The notes under the pieces were generated by a model. That model made no database searches. It saw only the letters and a program-made list of their open reading frames with translations, and was not told the origin of the DNA. From JAFGAS01 sp963809875 (GTDB taxonomy: Bacteria > Desulfobacterota > Zymogenia > Zymogenales > Zymogenaceae): DNA of 64,000 bases. A program made the translations under genes and the position numbers. The DNA lies in the NCBI GenBank assembly GCA_963809875.1, contig CAWELC010000008.1, forward strand, positions 124,001 through 188,000. The letters run 5' to 3'. Positions 53,647 through 62,678 of this stretch are shown one piece after another (position 1 is the stretch's first letter; every line of letters starts with the position of its first letter).

Positions 53647-54240
53647 ATGTCTTTCATTAACTACCCTGCCAGAGAGATCAACTGTAAGATCGTATATTAT
53701 GGACCGGGTCTCTGCGGCAAGACCACAAACCTGCAGTGGATATATAAGAAGACCAACCCCGATGCCAAAGGGAAGATGATATCTCTCGCGACCGAGACCG
53801 AGAGGACCCTCTTCTTTGACTTTCTCCCCCTCTCCCTCGGGGAAATCAGGGGATTCAAAACCCGCTTTCACCTCTATACGGTGCCGGGGCAGGTCTTTTA
53901 CGACGCCAGCCGTAAGCTGATCCTTAAGGGAGTGGACGGTGTTGTCTTCGTGGCCGACTCCCAGATCGAGCGTATGGAGGCAAACATCGAGAGTATCGAG
54001 AACCTGAAGGCCAATCTCATCGAGCAAGGCTACAGCCTCGAGGCGATGCCCTACGTCGTCCAATACAACAAACGTGACCTTCCCAACGCCGCCCCGGTGG
54101 CCGAGATGAAAAAACTCCTCAATCCCAACGGGGTCCCCGATTTCGATTCCGTGGCTACCGAAGGCACCGGCGTCTTCGAGACGCTGAAGGCGGTGGCAAA
54201 GCTCGTCCTTATCGAACTGAAGAAGGGGGCGGGAGGCTGA
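53647..54240 (+). CDS. mglA: Ras-like GTPase MglA
   Basis: A 197-residue small GTPase of the MglA branch. P-loop YYGPGLCGKTTNLQWIY near 17-33, an extended switch region, TVPGQVFYDASRKLILKGVD in place of DTAGQ, and the base-recognition motif QYNKRDLP. MglA sets cell polarity and motility reversals in myxobacteria; in non-gliding anaerobes its role is unclear. No motility genes are beside it. Confidence 0.93.
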   Translation: MSFINYPAREINCKIVYYGPGLCGKTTNLQWIYKKTNPDAKGKMISLATETERTLFFDFLPLSLGEIRGFKTRFHLYTVPGQVFYDASRKLILKGVDGVVFVADSQIERMEANIESIENLKANLIEQGYSLEAMPYVVQYNKRDLPNAAPVAEMKKLLNPNGVPDFDSVATEGTGVFETLKAVAKLVLIELKKGAGG

Positions 54241-54377
54241 GGGCAGGACAATAGTCAGGGGTCGTGCGCCTGCAAGGTACGGGAGTCTCCGACGAGGGGA
54301 CCCAAGCGTAGCGCAACAGATGCACGAGGTATCCCGCGTTACGTGGTGACATTTTTAGATGCGCCACATTTTTTTTC

Positions 54378-54408
54378 TTGATATTATTGCCTCGTTTGGT
54401 ATCATAAT
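54378..54408 (+). promoter_or_regulatory. Putative promoter of tRNA-Asn
   Basis: TTGATA (54378-54383) with TATCAT (54400-54405, 16-base spacer) or CATAAT (54403-54408, 19-base spacer), just before the tRNA. Confidence 0.5.
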
Positions 54409-54420
54409 AAACTTACATAT

Positions 54421-54496
54421 TCCTCGGTAGCTCAGTTGGTAGAGCGGATGGCTGTTAACCATCATGCCGCAGGTTCGAGTCCTGCCCGGGGAGCCA
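54421..54496 (+). tRNA. tRNA-Asn (anticodon GTT)
   Basis: Acceptor TCCTCGG/CCGGGGA with one T-G pair, D arm GCTC/GAGC, anticodon loop CTGTTAA (GTT), T arm with GGTTCGAGTCC, encoded CCA. Followed by a terminator. Confidence 0.95.
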
Positions 54497-54508
54497 GCAA
54501 TGATAATG

Positions 54509-54537
54509 GGCCGCGATTTAAGTCGCGGCCTTTTTTT
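54509..54537 (+). terminator. Rho-independent terminator after tRNA-Asn
   Basis: Stem GGCCGCGA/TCGCGGCC with a six-base loop, followed by seven T. Confidence 0.9.
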
Positions 54538-54697
54538 GTATCGATGATGCGACCGGGATTTAAAAAAATGCGGAAGCGCCTTTGTTCTTTAAGTATTATA
54601 ATATGGTTATCAACAAGGCGGCAAATAGACGTAGGCAAAATCTGTGAAATAGTTCGGTCGTAAGCAATTATGGGTGAAGAAATAGAGGAGGCGAAAA

Positions 54698-55702
54698 ATG
54701 CAAAAGCGCAAATTGGGAAAGAGCGGCCTGGAAGTTTCGGCTCTCGGGCTCGGCTGCATGGGAATGAGCTCTGGCTACGGTCCGGCCGCAGACAAGCAGG
54801 AGATGATCTCGCTGATTCGCTCAGCCGTCGAACGCGGCGTCACGTTCTTCGATACCGCCGAAGCTTACGGCCCGTTCACGAACGAAGAACTCGTAGGCGA
54901 AGCCCTCGCCCCGTTCCGTGGGCAGGTGGTGATCGCCACCAAGTTCGGGTTCAAGTTCCTTCCCAACGGGCAGCGGGCTGGCCGGGATAGCCTGGATAGT
55001 CGACCGGAGCACATCAAGCAGGTCGCTGAGGCGTCGCTGGTGCGACTCAAGGTCGAGGCTATCGATCTGTTCTATCAACACCGTGTTGACCCGGACGTGC
55101 CGATTGAAGACGTAGCGGGGGCGGTGAAGGACCTGATCCGGGAAGGCAAGGTTAAGCACTTCGGCCTTTCTGAAGCGGGAGTGCAAACGATCCGCCGCGC
55201 TCACGCCGTCCAGCCGGTGACGGCGGTCCAGAGCGAATACTCCTTGTGGACGAGAGGCCCCGAAGCGGAAGTGCTGCCGACCGCTCGAGGAACTCGGCAT
55301 CGGGTTCGTTCCATTCAGCCCCCTTGGCGCGGGCTTCCTCACGGGAAAGATCAAGGAACACACGACGTTCGACCCTTCCGACTTCCGCAACATCGTCCCT
55401 CGCTTCACGCCGGAGGCTCGGAAAGCGAATCAGGCCTTGGTTGATCTGCTGAGCAGGATCGCAGAGAACGGAAGAAGGCGACACCTGCTCAGATCGCGCT
55501 CGCGTGGCTGCTTGCTCAGAAGCCGTGGATTGTTCCGATCCCGGGCACCACGCAAGCTGGAGCGCCTGGAGGAGAACATCGGAGCAGGTACCAGTCGAAC
55601 TGACGTCCGACGATCTCCGAGAGATCGAGAGCGCCGCCTCAAAGATCACGGTGCAAGGGGCTCGGCTACCCCGAAAACCTGGAGAAAATGACCGGTCGCT
55701 GA
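54698..55702 (+). pseudogene. Aldo/keto reductase, frame broken about six times
   Basis: The first 190 residues read as a normal aldo/keto reductase: VSALGLGCMGMSSGYGP, FFDTAEAYGPFTNEELVG with the catalytic Asp and Tyr, and ATKFGFKF. From about 55283 on, the family sequence continues only by changing frame: LEELGIGFVPFSPLGAGFL, then ALAWLLAQKPWIVPIPGTT, KLERLEENIGA, and DDLREIESAASKITVQGAR. Breaks lie near 55283, 55468 (a double or opposite change), 55551, 55586 and 55670, mostly single extra bases. It is either a young pseudogene or a poorly determined stretch. With the next two genes it resembles a mobile detoxification cassette. Confidence 0.8.
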
Positions 55703-55801
55703 GGGGCACATAGTATGTTCTCAAGTTATATTCCGTAGCCCACTGGGCAGGGCTACATGTACAAGGCAGACGCCGGTGACGAAAGGCGAGGGAGGAGCAG
55801 C

Positions 55802-56314
55802 ATGGGAGCTGGTATTCAGGGTTCGAGGTTGATCGACGGCAAAAAAATCCTGGTGGCTTATTTTTCCCACAGTGGCAACACTCGTGAAATTGCCGAACAA
55901 ATTCACAAAAGCGTGGGCGGCGATATTTTCGAAATCCAGGCGGTAAAGACGTATCCTGATGATTACGATGCGGTTGTGGAACAGGCAAAGCAGGAATTGA
56001 ATTCCGGCTATAAGCCGGCATTGAAAACAAGAATTGAGGACATCACGTCGTATGATGTGGTTTTCATAGGCTTCCCTATTTGGTGGAGCACGTTTCCCGC
56101 TCCGGTCAAGACATTCTTATCGGAATACGAGTTTTCGGGAAAGACCATCGTACCGTTTTGCACGCACGAAGGAAGCGGTCTGGGACGAAGCGTTTCGGAT
56201 ATCTCAAGACTATGCCCGAAATCGACCGTGCTGGATGGCATTGCTATCCGGGGAAGCGACGTGAGAACCGCGCACAACAAAGTATCCGAGTGGTTACGAA
56301 AAATTAAAATGTGA
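55802..56314 (+). CDS. Flavodoxin-like protein
   Basis: A 170-residue protein of the Flavodoxin_4 family: FMN phosphate loop ILVAYFSHSGNTREIAEQI, then IFEIQAVKTYPDDYDAVVEQ and DVVFIGFPIWWSTFPAPVKT. ATG 55802 has GGAGG upstream; an earlier in-frame start at 55757 is unconserved. Probably a quinone reductase or an electron carrier for the redox enzymes of this cassette. Confidence 0.88.
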   Translation: MGAGIQGSRLIDGKKILVAYFSHSGNTREIAEQIHKSVGGDIFEIQAVKTYPDDYDAVVEQAKQELNSGYKPALKTRIEDITSYDVVFIGFPIWWSTFPAPVKTFLSEYEFSGKTIVPFCTHEGSGLGRSVSDISRLCPKSTVLDGIAIRGSDVRTAHNKVSEWLRKIKM

Positions 56315-56332
56315 AGGAAGGGGAGAGTTATC

Positions 56333-56665
56333 ATGGGTAAAGAACCAACACCTATCGAAAAGATGATCGGTGACTTCGCGCCTAAACTGGTCGAGCTCAC
56401 CGACGGCGTGCTTTTTGGCGACGTCTGGGAACGCAAAGAGCTGTCAAAGCGTGACCGTAGCCTGATAACGGTGGCTGCGCTGATTGCCTTGTATCGCCCG
56501 GAACAGTTGCGGTTTCACCTCGGCAAGGCCCTGGACAACGGGCTCAAGAAGGAAGAATTGATCGAGGTAATCACCCATCTGGCGTTTTATGCGGGTTGGC
56601 CAAGCTCAATGACCGCCATTATGGCTGCAAAGGAGGTATTCTCCCAAAGAGAGTCTTCCAGCTGA
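56333..56665 (+). CDS. Carboxymuconolactone decarboxylase/AhpD-like protein
   Basis: A 110-residue member of the CMD family: FGDVWERKELSKRDRSLITV, AALIALYRPEQLRFHL and ITHLAFYAGWPSSMTAIMAA. It lacks the CxxC pair of AhpD, so peroxidase activity is unlikely. Such proteins occur beside aldo/keto reductases and flavodoxins in many proteobacteria. Function unknown. Starts 18 bases after the flavodoxin stop. Confidence 0.88.
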   Translation: MGKEPTPIEKMIGDFAPKLVELTDGVLFGDVWERKELSKRDRSLITVAALIALYRPEQLRFHLGKALDNGLKKEELIEVITHLAFYAGWPSSMTAIMAAKEVFSQRESSS

Positions 56666-56833
56666 CGGGTGGCCTGATGTGAAAGCCGTCGGTAATTCGA
56701 CTGGCAGGAGCCGCCTTGCCTATGCGGCTTAAACAGGCTGGACGACTCTTATTTCTATTGCATCGACGGGCGACGGGTATATAATATCGCGGAATCCGTA
56801 TCCAATTTCCGGTACTTTCCTGAAGGAGGGCCG

Positions 56834-57184
56834 ATGAAACACTCCTTTCTCCTCATTCTCGCTCTCGTGCTCGGGATCGTCTGCCTAATCGAGGGGCCGG
56901 CCGTCGCCGGACCCACGCAGGCGCTGCTGGTCGATGAAAGCGGCGATCTGATCGCGGGGTATTGCCCGGTAATCGTCGATAACGGCCTGGCGTATCCGGT
57001 CTGTAACGAAAAAGAGGGCGCATGGTATGTCGTAAACATCGTCGGGGAAGCCCCGGACGGTACGGTCCTCTGCACGATAGGCGAGCGGATGGGTGAAATC
57101 CCCGAAGGCGTGTCGACGGGAGACGGCGGGCCGGGAGAAGTCGTAAAGGATGATGAAGTCGCCCCGGTCGGGGAGGGCAAGTAG
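56834..57184 (+). CDS. Exported hypothetical protein
   Basis: A 116-residue protein with a signal peptide (about 1-27, LLILALVLGIVCLIEGPAVA within it). The mature part contains two cysteines (GYCPVIVDNG and YPVCNEK) that could form a disulfide, one more in TVLCTIGE, and an acidic glycine-rich tail. No family recognised. A terminator follows at 57268. Confidence 0.6.
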   Translation: MKHSFLLILALVLGIVCLIEGPAVAGPTQALLVDESGDLIAGYCPVIVDNGLAYPVCNEKEGAWYVVNIVGEAPDGTVLCTIGERMGEIPEGVSTGDGGPGEVVKDDEVAPVGEGK

Positions 57185-57267
57185 AAAGATACCGCAGCGA
57201 CGGGCCAAGCGCCGAGCCGGCGGACGCAGTGAGGCTTCGGGAGTCGTCGTTAAGTTAAATAGGCGAG

Positions 57268-57295
57268 GGGTTGCGGTTCCGGCGCAACCCTTTTT
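57268..57295 (+). terminator. Rho-independent terminator
   Basis: Stem GGGTTGCG/CGCAACCC with a seven-base loop and five T, 84 bases after the exported hypothetical protein. The stretch between gene and terminator is GC-rich and otherwise empty. Confidence 0.85.
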
Positions 57296-57402
57296 GTTTA
57301 TCGTAGATCGAGGATCGTCGGCGCCGGCTCTTTTCCCACCATTTCCTTGCCGCTTCTGGACCGAACCCGCCCGCTAACACGCTAAAATCACGAGAAAAAT
57401 CC

Positions 57403-57432
57403 TTGATTTATCCCCCCGATCAATGGTATAAG
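57403..57432 (+). promoter_or_regulatory. Putative promoter of the GNAT-like gene
   Basis: TTGATT (57403-57408), 18-base spacer and TATAAG (57427-57432), about 42 bases before the ATG. Confidence 0.55.
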
Positions 57433-57474
57433 TGCTTCAGTCATTTCTTATATATCTAAGGCAAGAAAACTCTT

Positions 57475-58593
57475 ATGGCTGTCGACGTCATCGAGGTTGC
57501 GGGTGGACGGGACCTCGCGGATTTTATAGACTTACCTTACAGCCTCTACAAGAACCACCCCATCTGGGTTCCTCCCCTCCGGGTCCAGGCGGCCCGCGAG
57601 TTCGACCGGGAGAAGAACGGCTTTTTCGACAGGTGCGACGCCGCCTTATTCCTTGCCCGTCGGGGTGGAGTCGTCAAGGGAAGGATCGCCGCCTTTGTTC
57701 ATCACGGCTATATAGACTACTGGCACGAGCCCCTTGGCTTTTTCGGTTCGTACGAATCCATCCACGACAAGGAGGTCTCCCGGCCGCTCTATTCGGCGGC
57801 GGCAGACTGGCTTGCCTCAAAGGATATGAAAACCATGCGGGGTCCCCTCAACTTTACCTCGCAGAGCGTCGGCTTTCTAACCGCCGGCTTCGACCAGCCC
57901 CATACGGTTCTTTCACCCTATAACTTTCCCTACTACGATGAGCTTGCCAGGGACGCCGGGCTTGCCATAAACATGGAGATGAACGGTTATTACGGGGACG
58001 TAATGAAGCACTACGTCTTTCCCGAGCGTTTCATGAGGCACTACGACTACCTTTCGAGGCGCTATAACGTGCGCGTCCGGGGAGTGGACCTCAAAAAGAT
58101 CCGGGAGGAAGTCGCCGCCGTCCTTGCGGCTGCAAACAGCGCAAACGAAGGCGACTGGAATTACATACCCACCGATGAGTCGGAGGTCAACAGCATCATC
58201 GACGACTTCAAAGACATAGTCGATCCCGAATGCGTTTTCATCATGGAGCATGGGGCGTCCGTCGTCGGGTACGCCATCGCGCTGCCCGACATTAACGTGA
58301 TCCTCAAGAAGCTCGACGGTAAGCTCTCCCTCATCGGGATGATGAGACTCAAGTATGGGGTCAAGAGGCTTCGCGAATATCGGCTGTGGGGGATGGGGCT
58401 GATCAAGGAGTTCCAGAACAAGGCGCTGGACACGCTGCTCTACTATCATATCTTTCACGTCTTGTCGAAGAGGAAGGCCCGCCTGGAGGCAAGCTGGGTT
58501 CGTGAAGACAACCATAAGATGAACCAGGCCATTGTTAACCTTCAGCTGAAACTGGTTAAGAAATTCCGCGTATACGAAAAGAAGATCGGCTGA
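57475..58593 (+). CDS. GNAT-superfamily-like protein (unknown substrate)
   Basis: A 372-residue protein with a GNAT-like fold pattern: opening DFIDLPYSLYKNHPIWVPPL, a first acyltransferase-like part (FLARRGGVVKGRIAAFVHHG), GPLNFTSQSVGFLTAGFD, and a second part with ECVFIMEHGASVVGYAIALP and a late EASWVREDNHKMNQAI. Proteins with this arrangement are annotated only as N-acetyltransferase-like. It precedes the B12-binding radical SAM genes and may belong to the same pathway. Confidence 0.7.
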   Translation: MAVDVIEVAGGRDLADFIDLPYSLYKNHPIWVPPLRVQAAREFDREKNGFFDRCDAALFLARRGGVVKGRIAAFVHHGYIDYWHEPLGFFGSYESIHDKEVSRPLYSAAADWLASKDMKTMRGPLNFTSQSVGFLTAGFDQPHTVLSPYNFPYYDELARDAGLAINMEMNGYYGDVMKHYVFPERFMRHYDYLSRRYNVRVRGVDLKKIREEVAAVLAAANSANEGDWNYIPTDESEVNSIIDDFKDIVDPECVFIMEHGASVVGYAIALPDINVILKKLDGKLSLIGMMRLKYGVKRLREYRLWGMGLIKEFQNKALDTLLYYHIFHVLSKRKARLEASWVREDNHKMNQAIVNLQLKLVKKFRVYEKKIG

Positions 58594-58772
58594 CAGGGTG
58601 CGGGGATTTTCGTCAGTCTCCTGAAGATGAGGGTGCACGGGAACCGGACACAATCCCATAGTCTGCCGGCCTCCGTTAAGGGATAGGGACAGCGATTCAC
58701 GAGCATACGGACTGAGCCCTCAATCGGTCATCCCGGTCCGTTTCGAAACGCAACCGGGTATAGGGAGCGGCC

Positions 58773-60350
58773 ATGAAGATATTTATTGTCGATCCGCCAC
58801 AGCAGGTCTTCAAATATTTTATGGGCCACGTGCCCTCCCCGGCGGTGGTGGCGCTGGCGGCCTACATGGAGCGGGAAGGTCACGAGGTCAAGATCCTGGA
58901 TGCCACCACCTTCAACGATTGCTGGGGTGATCTCGAGCGGGCGATTCGGGAGGGGCGGCCGGACGTCGTCGGGATCTCCAACAACTCCTCCAACACCGTC
59001 AATAACGCCTTCCACACGGCCGCGCTGGCCAAACTCGTCGATCCGGCCATCGTCGTCGTGGGCGGGGGCGCCCATATGACGGCGCTGGCCGAAGAGAGCC
59101 TGAGAGTCAATGGGGCTATCGACTATATCGTACGAGGAGAGGGGGAAGTAACCTTTTCGGAGCTCATCCGGGCGATCGAAAAAAAAGACAAAGACCTCTC
59201 CTCGATCAAGGGCCTTGCGTATCTGGAAGACGGCCGTTTCGTGCAGACTCCCGACCGTTCCCTGATTGATAATATAGATTCACTGCCGATGCCCGCCTAT
59301 CACCTGCTGCCGCTGCTTGGTGAGAAGAATAACGAAAACTATATCATGCCCTACTACTTTCCCACCCTCGGGATGGACCCCTATAAGGCGGTCTTCCTCT
59401 CGACGGCACGGGGATGCTTCGGGAGGTGCCGATTCTGCTCGGAGACCTCCTTCTGGCACCACGTCTGGCGGGCGCGAAACGCACGGCACATGGTCGACGA
59501 GATGGAGCTGCTGGCCCGGGAGTTCGGCCGCACTAACTTCTATTTTGTGGACAACTCCTTCAACTGGAACCGGGACAGGATTGCCGAGTTTATCGACGAG
59601 CTTTCCGCCAGGAACCTTCCGGGGATTACCTTCTGGTTTCAGACCCGCGCCGAGCAGCTGCTGCGCGACCAGAAGCTGATACCGAAACTGAAAAAGCTGG
59701 GTCTCTACCAGATCTCCTTCGGCGTTGAGACCGCCAGCCAGCATATCCTGGACGACTTCGATAAGAACCAGAATACCGATCTGACCCGACGGGCCATGCA
59801 GGTGGCAAAGGAGCACGACCTGGTTCTGTTGACAAATGTCATGTGGGGCCATCGAGACGATACGGAAAAGACCCTCCTGGACACCTACAGGCTCGTGAAG
59901 GACTACGCCGACATCTTTGCAATGCAGATATTCACGCCGGTGCCGGGTACACCCTATTATGACGATTACCTGCGAAACGACCTCATCAAAGACTATAACT
60001 GGGATCACTGGGATATGTTCACCCCCGTCGTCGAGACGAAGACGGTGCCCTATCACGCGATGCTCCGGACCGTCGAAAAGATCCAGGGAAGGTATCATCT
60101 GAGGCCCAGGATCGTCTACAAGACATTCCTTTCGAGAAACCCCTTCATTCGTCGCAACTATCGATCGCTCATGACGCTCATCCACCGAACGCTGACCAAT
60201 ACCCAGCAGAAACACCAGACCAACTACATCCGCTTCGAGGACTATATGGCCGGGAAAGGATATCTCCTCGAAAAAACCGTCAAGGGGACCTGCCTGGTAG
60301 TCGGCAGGCAAGGCGAGGGGCGATCGGCGACCCCGGGAGGCGCGTCATGA
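58773..60350 (+). CDS. B12-binding radical SAM protein (1)
   Basis: A 525-residue enzyme. N-terminal cobalamin-binding Rossmann domain (about 1-140: IFIVDPPQQVFKYFMGH, VVVGGGAHMTALAE), radical SAM domain with CFGRCRFC (cluster cysteines 215, 219, 222) and ETASQHILDDFDKN, and a C-terminal extension with LRPRIVYKTFLSRNPFIR. The lower-ligand D-x-H-x-x-G of base-off B12 proteins is absent, as in many of this class. Likely a methyltransferase or carbon-skeleton enzyme. The stop overlaps the next gene. Confidence 0.85.
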   Translation: MKIFIVDPPQQVFKYFMGHVPSPAVVALAAYMEREGHEVKILDATTFNDCWGDLERAIREGRPDVVGISNNSSNTVNNAFHTAALAKLVDPAIVVVGGGAHMTALAEESLRVNGAIDYIVRGEGEVTFSELIRAIEKKDKDLSSIKGLAYLEDGRFVQTPDRSLIDNIDSLPMPAYHLLPLLGEKNNENYIMPYYFPTLGMDPYKAVFLSTARGCFGRCRFCSETSFWHHVWRARNARHMVDEMELLAREFGRTNFYFVDNSFNWNRDRIAEFIDELSARNLPGITFWFQTRAEQLLRDQKLIPKLKKLGLYQISFGVETASQHILDDFDKNQNTDLTRRAMQVAKEHDLVLLTNVMWGHRDDTEKTLLDTYRLVKDYADIFAMQIFTPVPGTPYYDDYLRNDLIKDYNWDHWDMFTPVVETKTVPYHAMLRTVEKIQGRYHLRPRIVYKTFLSRNPFIRRNYRSLMTLIHRTLTNTQQKHQTNYIRFEDYMAGKGYLLEKTVKGTCLVVGRQGEGRSATPGGAS

Positions 60351-61771
60351 AACTGCTCATCGTCTCGGCGAACCGGGAGGTGACGCCCGATCCGGTCTAC
60401 CCGCTCGGCGCCGCGTACGTGGCGGCGGCAGCCAGAAACGCGGGGCACGCCGTGGATATCCTGGACGTGCTCTTTTTCGATGACGTTGGTGCGGCCGTCC
60501 GTGAAAGGATCGCGTCCTTCGCGCCCGACCTCGTGGGGGTGTCGTTCAGAAACATCGATAACGTCGCCTATCCCCTCTCCCTTTCCTACATGGACGAGAA
60601 CGTCCAGGTTATCAGGGCGATCAGGGCAGTTTTTTCGGGTCCGCTGGTCATCGGCGGATCGGCCTTCACCATGATGCCCGAACATATGCTTTCGGCCCTT
60701 GGCGAGACGATGGGAATCGTCGGAGAAGGAGAGGAGGCGATCGTCCACCTTCTTGACGCTCTTTCCGGCAGGGGGTCCCTCTCGGACGTGCCGGGGCTTA
60801 TCGCGAGTGATAACGGCAGGGTCTCGGTCAAGAATCCACCCCGCCCCATCGAAGACATCGATCGGGTCACGCCGCCGGCGGCGGACCTTTGCGATAACGC
60901 CGCCTACCTGAAGTGGGGAGGCATGGGGAGCGTACAGACCAAGCGCGGCTGCCCCTTCGGATGCATCTACTGCGTCTATCCTGTGGTCGAGGGGCCGAAG
61001 GTGCGTATGAGAGACCCGAAGGCCGTGGTCGACGAAATGGAGCTGTCTCTGAAACGGTGGGGGGTGGATACTTTCTTTATCGTCGACAGCGTCTTCAACA
61101 GCCCGCCCGAGCATGCCCATGAAATCGCGCGGGAGATCATCAGACGGCGACTCACCCTGCGGCTCTCGGCCTATATCTCTCCCGCCTTCGTCACCGAAGA
61201 ACTGCTGGCCGATCTGGCCCGGGCCGGCTTGACCGGGCTCGATCTCGGCGCCGACAGCCTGGCCGACCCGATCCTGACACGGCTCGGCAAGAACTTCACG
61301 CGACGCGACGTGGTCGACGCGATCCGGGCGGCCCAGTCGGTCGGCATGATGACGTGTATCAACATCATCTTCGGGGCACCCGGCGAGACCCCGGACACGA
61401 TGCGTGAGACGGCAGACCTCATCGACGAGCTCTCGCCGACGGCTCACCACGCCATGGTAGGCATCAGGATCTTTCCGCGGACGGGGCTGCAAAAGCTGGC
61501 GATAGAAGAGGGGATGGAGGATGCGCGTGACATCGGCCTTGCCCCGATATTCTACATCTCTCGGGCGGTGGCCGACGAGGTCGTCGGGTTCGTGCACGAG
61601 CGGGCGATGAGCCGCCCCTACTGGCTGGTCCCCGGGCAGATGGTCATGGCGGGACAGGATTTCACCGGGACCCTGCGTCCCGACCGATACGATCGGGGGG
61701 TCGGGGCGCCCTTCAGGATGCAGGGGATCAAGGGTCCGCTGTGGGAGATGCTGGGGCAGGCAAGGAAGTAA
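60347..61771 (+). CDS. B12-binding radical SAM protein (2)
   Basis: A 474-residue paralogue of the same class. N-terminal B12 domain (about 1-145: YPLGAAYVAAAARNAGHAVD, LVIGGSAFTMMPEHML) and radical SAM domain with CPFGCIYC (cysteines 202, 206, 209), then FFIVDSVFNSPPEHAHEIAR and GADSLADPILTRLGKNF. ATG overlaps the end of gene 1 by 4 bases, so the two proteins are probably made together and could act in succession on one substrate. Confidence 0.85.
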   Translation: MKLLIVSANREVTPDPVYPLGAAYVAAAARNAGHAVDILDVLFFDDVGAAVRERIASFAPDLVGVSFRNIDNVAYPLSLSYMDENVQVIRAIRAVFSGPLVIGGSAFTMMPEHMLSALGETMGIVGEGEEAIVHLLDALSGRGSLSDVPGLIASDNGRVSVKNPPRPIEDIDRVTPPAADLCDNAAYLKWGGMGSVQTKRGCPFGCIYCVYPVVEGPKVRMRDPKAVVDEMELSLKRWGVDTFFIVDSVFNSPPEHAHEIAREIIRRRLTLRLSAYISPAFVTEELLADLARAGLTGLDLGADSLADPILTRLGKNFTRRDVVDAIRAAQSVGMMTCINIIFGAPGETPDTMRETADLIDELSPTAHHAMVGIRIFPRTGLQKLAIEEGMEDARDIGLAPIFYISRAVADEVVGFVHERAMSRPYWLVPGQMVMAGQDFTGTLRPDRYDRGVGAPFRMQGIKGPLWEMLGQARK

Positions 61772-61861
61772 GGTATCGCTGCGATCGAGAGCGGCGGCCC
61801 CATCGGTCTGCGTCCGTTTTTCGCCTCTTATCTATTCTTAATTCACCGGGAGCGGCGTGTG

Positions 61862-62416
61862 ATGAAGGTTGTCAGACATATCCTCGGGCTTGTGGTCGGT
61901 GTCGGGTTTCACGGTGTCATCGTTCCCTACCTGATCATCACCGTCAACAAGGCCGTGGACGGATACCTCGGCTTGGGCGAGGTGGGCGACCCGGCGGTCA
62001 GGACGCCCCTGGGGCTGGCCTTCCTCTCGCTGGGTCTTTTCTTTATCGCATGGTCAAACATATTCCTGGCGCTGAGGGGCAGAGGCGGGCCCCTCCACTA
62101 CGGCAATGTGATCACTATCAGCCCCAAGACCGAGCGGCTGGTCACCACGGGCCCCTACCGATATACCCGAAACCCGATGATCTTCGGGGTAATCTGCGCC
62201 TATCTGTCCATCCCGATCTTCCAGGGCTCGCCGACCGGCCTCTTTCTCTACTTCACGTTCTGTCTGCCGGGGGCCATCCTTTATATTATCTTTGTCGAAG
62301 AACGGTGGCTGATGCGGGATTTCCCGGAGGAATTTACCCAGTACAAGAGCCGGGTCTCCATGCTCGTCCCCCTGCCGCCGCGCGCCGTTTATCGCGCCCG
62401 CGACAACGGGGCATGA
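61862..62416 (+). CDS. Isoprenylcysteine carboxyl methyltransferase-like membrane protein
   Basis: A protein of about 184 residues with four or five hydrophobic segments. The C-terminal SAM-binding pattern of ICMT/PEMT proteins is present: VTTGPYRYTRNPMIFGVI, FVEERWLMRDFPEEFTQYKS. Bacterial members methylate lipids, small molecules or unknown substrates in the membrane. Located 90 bases after the radical SAM pair in the same direction. Confidence 0.85.
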   Translation: MKVVRHILGLVVGVGFHGVIVPYLIITVNKAVDGYLGLGEVGDPAVRTPLGLAFLSLGLFFIAWSNIFLALRGRGGPLHYGNVITISPKTERLVTTGPYRYTRNPMIFGVICAYLSIPIFQGSPTGLFLYFTFCLPGAILYIIFVEERWLMRDFPEEFTQYKSRVSMLVPLPPRAVYRARDNGA

Positions 62417-62678
62417 TGTTCTGAGGTTCATCAACGAGTCGCGGACGAAGCTTCCCCGGGGCAGAGGGGTTGGTATGAAGCTCTGCATTCTGCATCGTCG
62501 AATTTCCCGAAAAGACCTTCGTATTTCCGCCGACACGTTCCCGCAGCACCGATGAGGCGGCGTGCCGCTTTTGTCCCGCGCAAACGGCATGAAGTGTCAA
62601 TCGTTTTCCCGGCCGCCGAACAACCGGGTTTACTACATCATTACATAGACATTCCTGGAGCACGACAAGGAGGAAGCC

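Noticed and set aside
60242..61597. Minus-strand frame of about 450 codons
   Set aside because: It is antisense to the second radical SAM gene and lacks family motifs.
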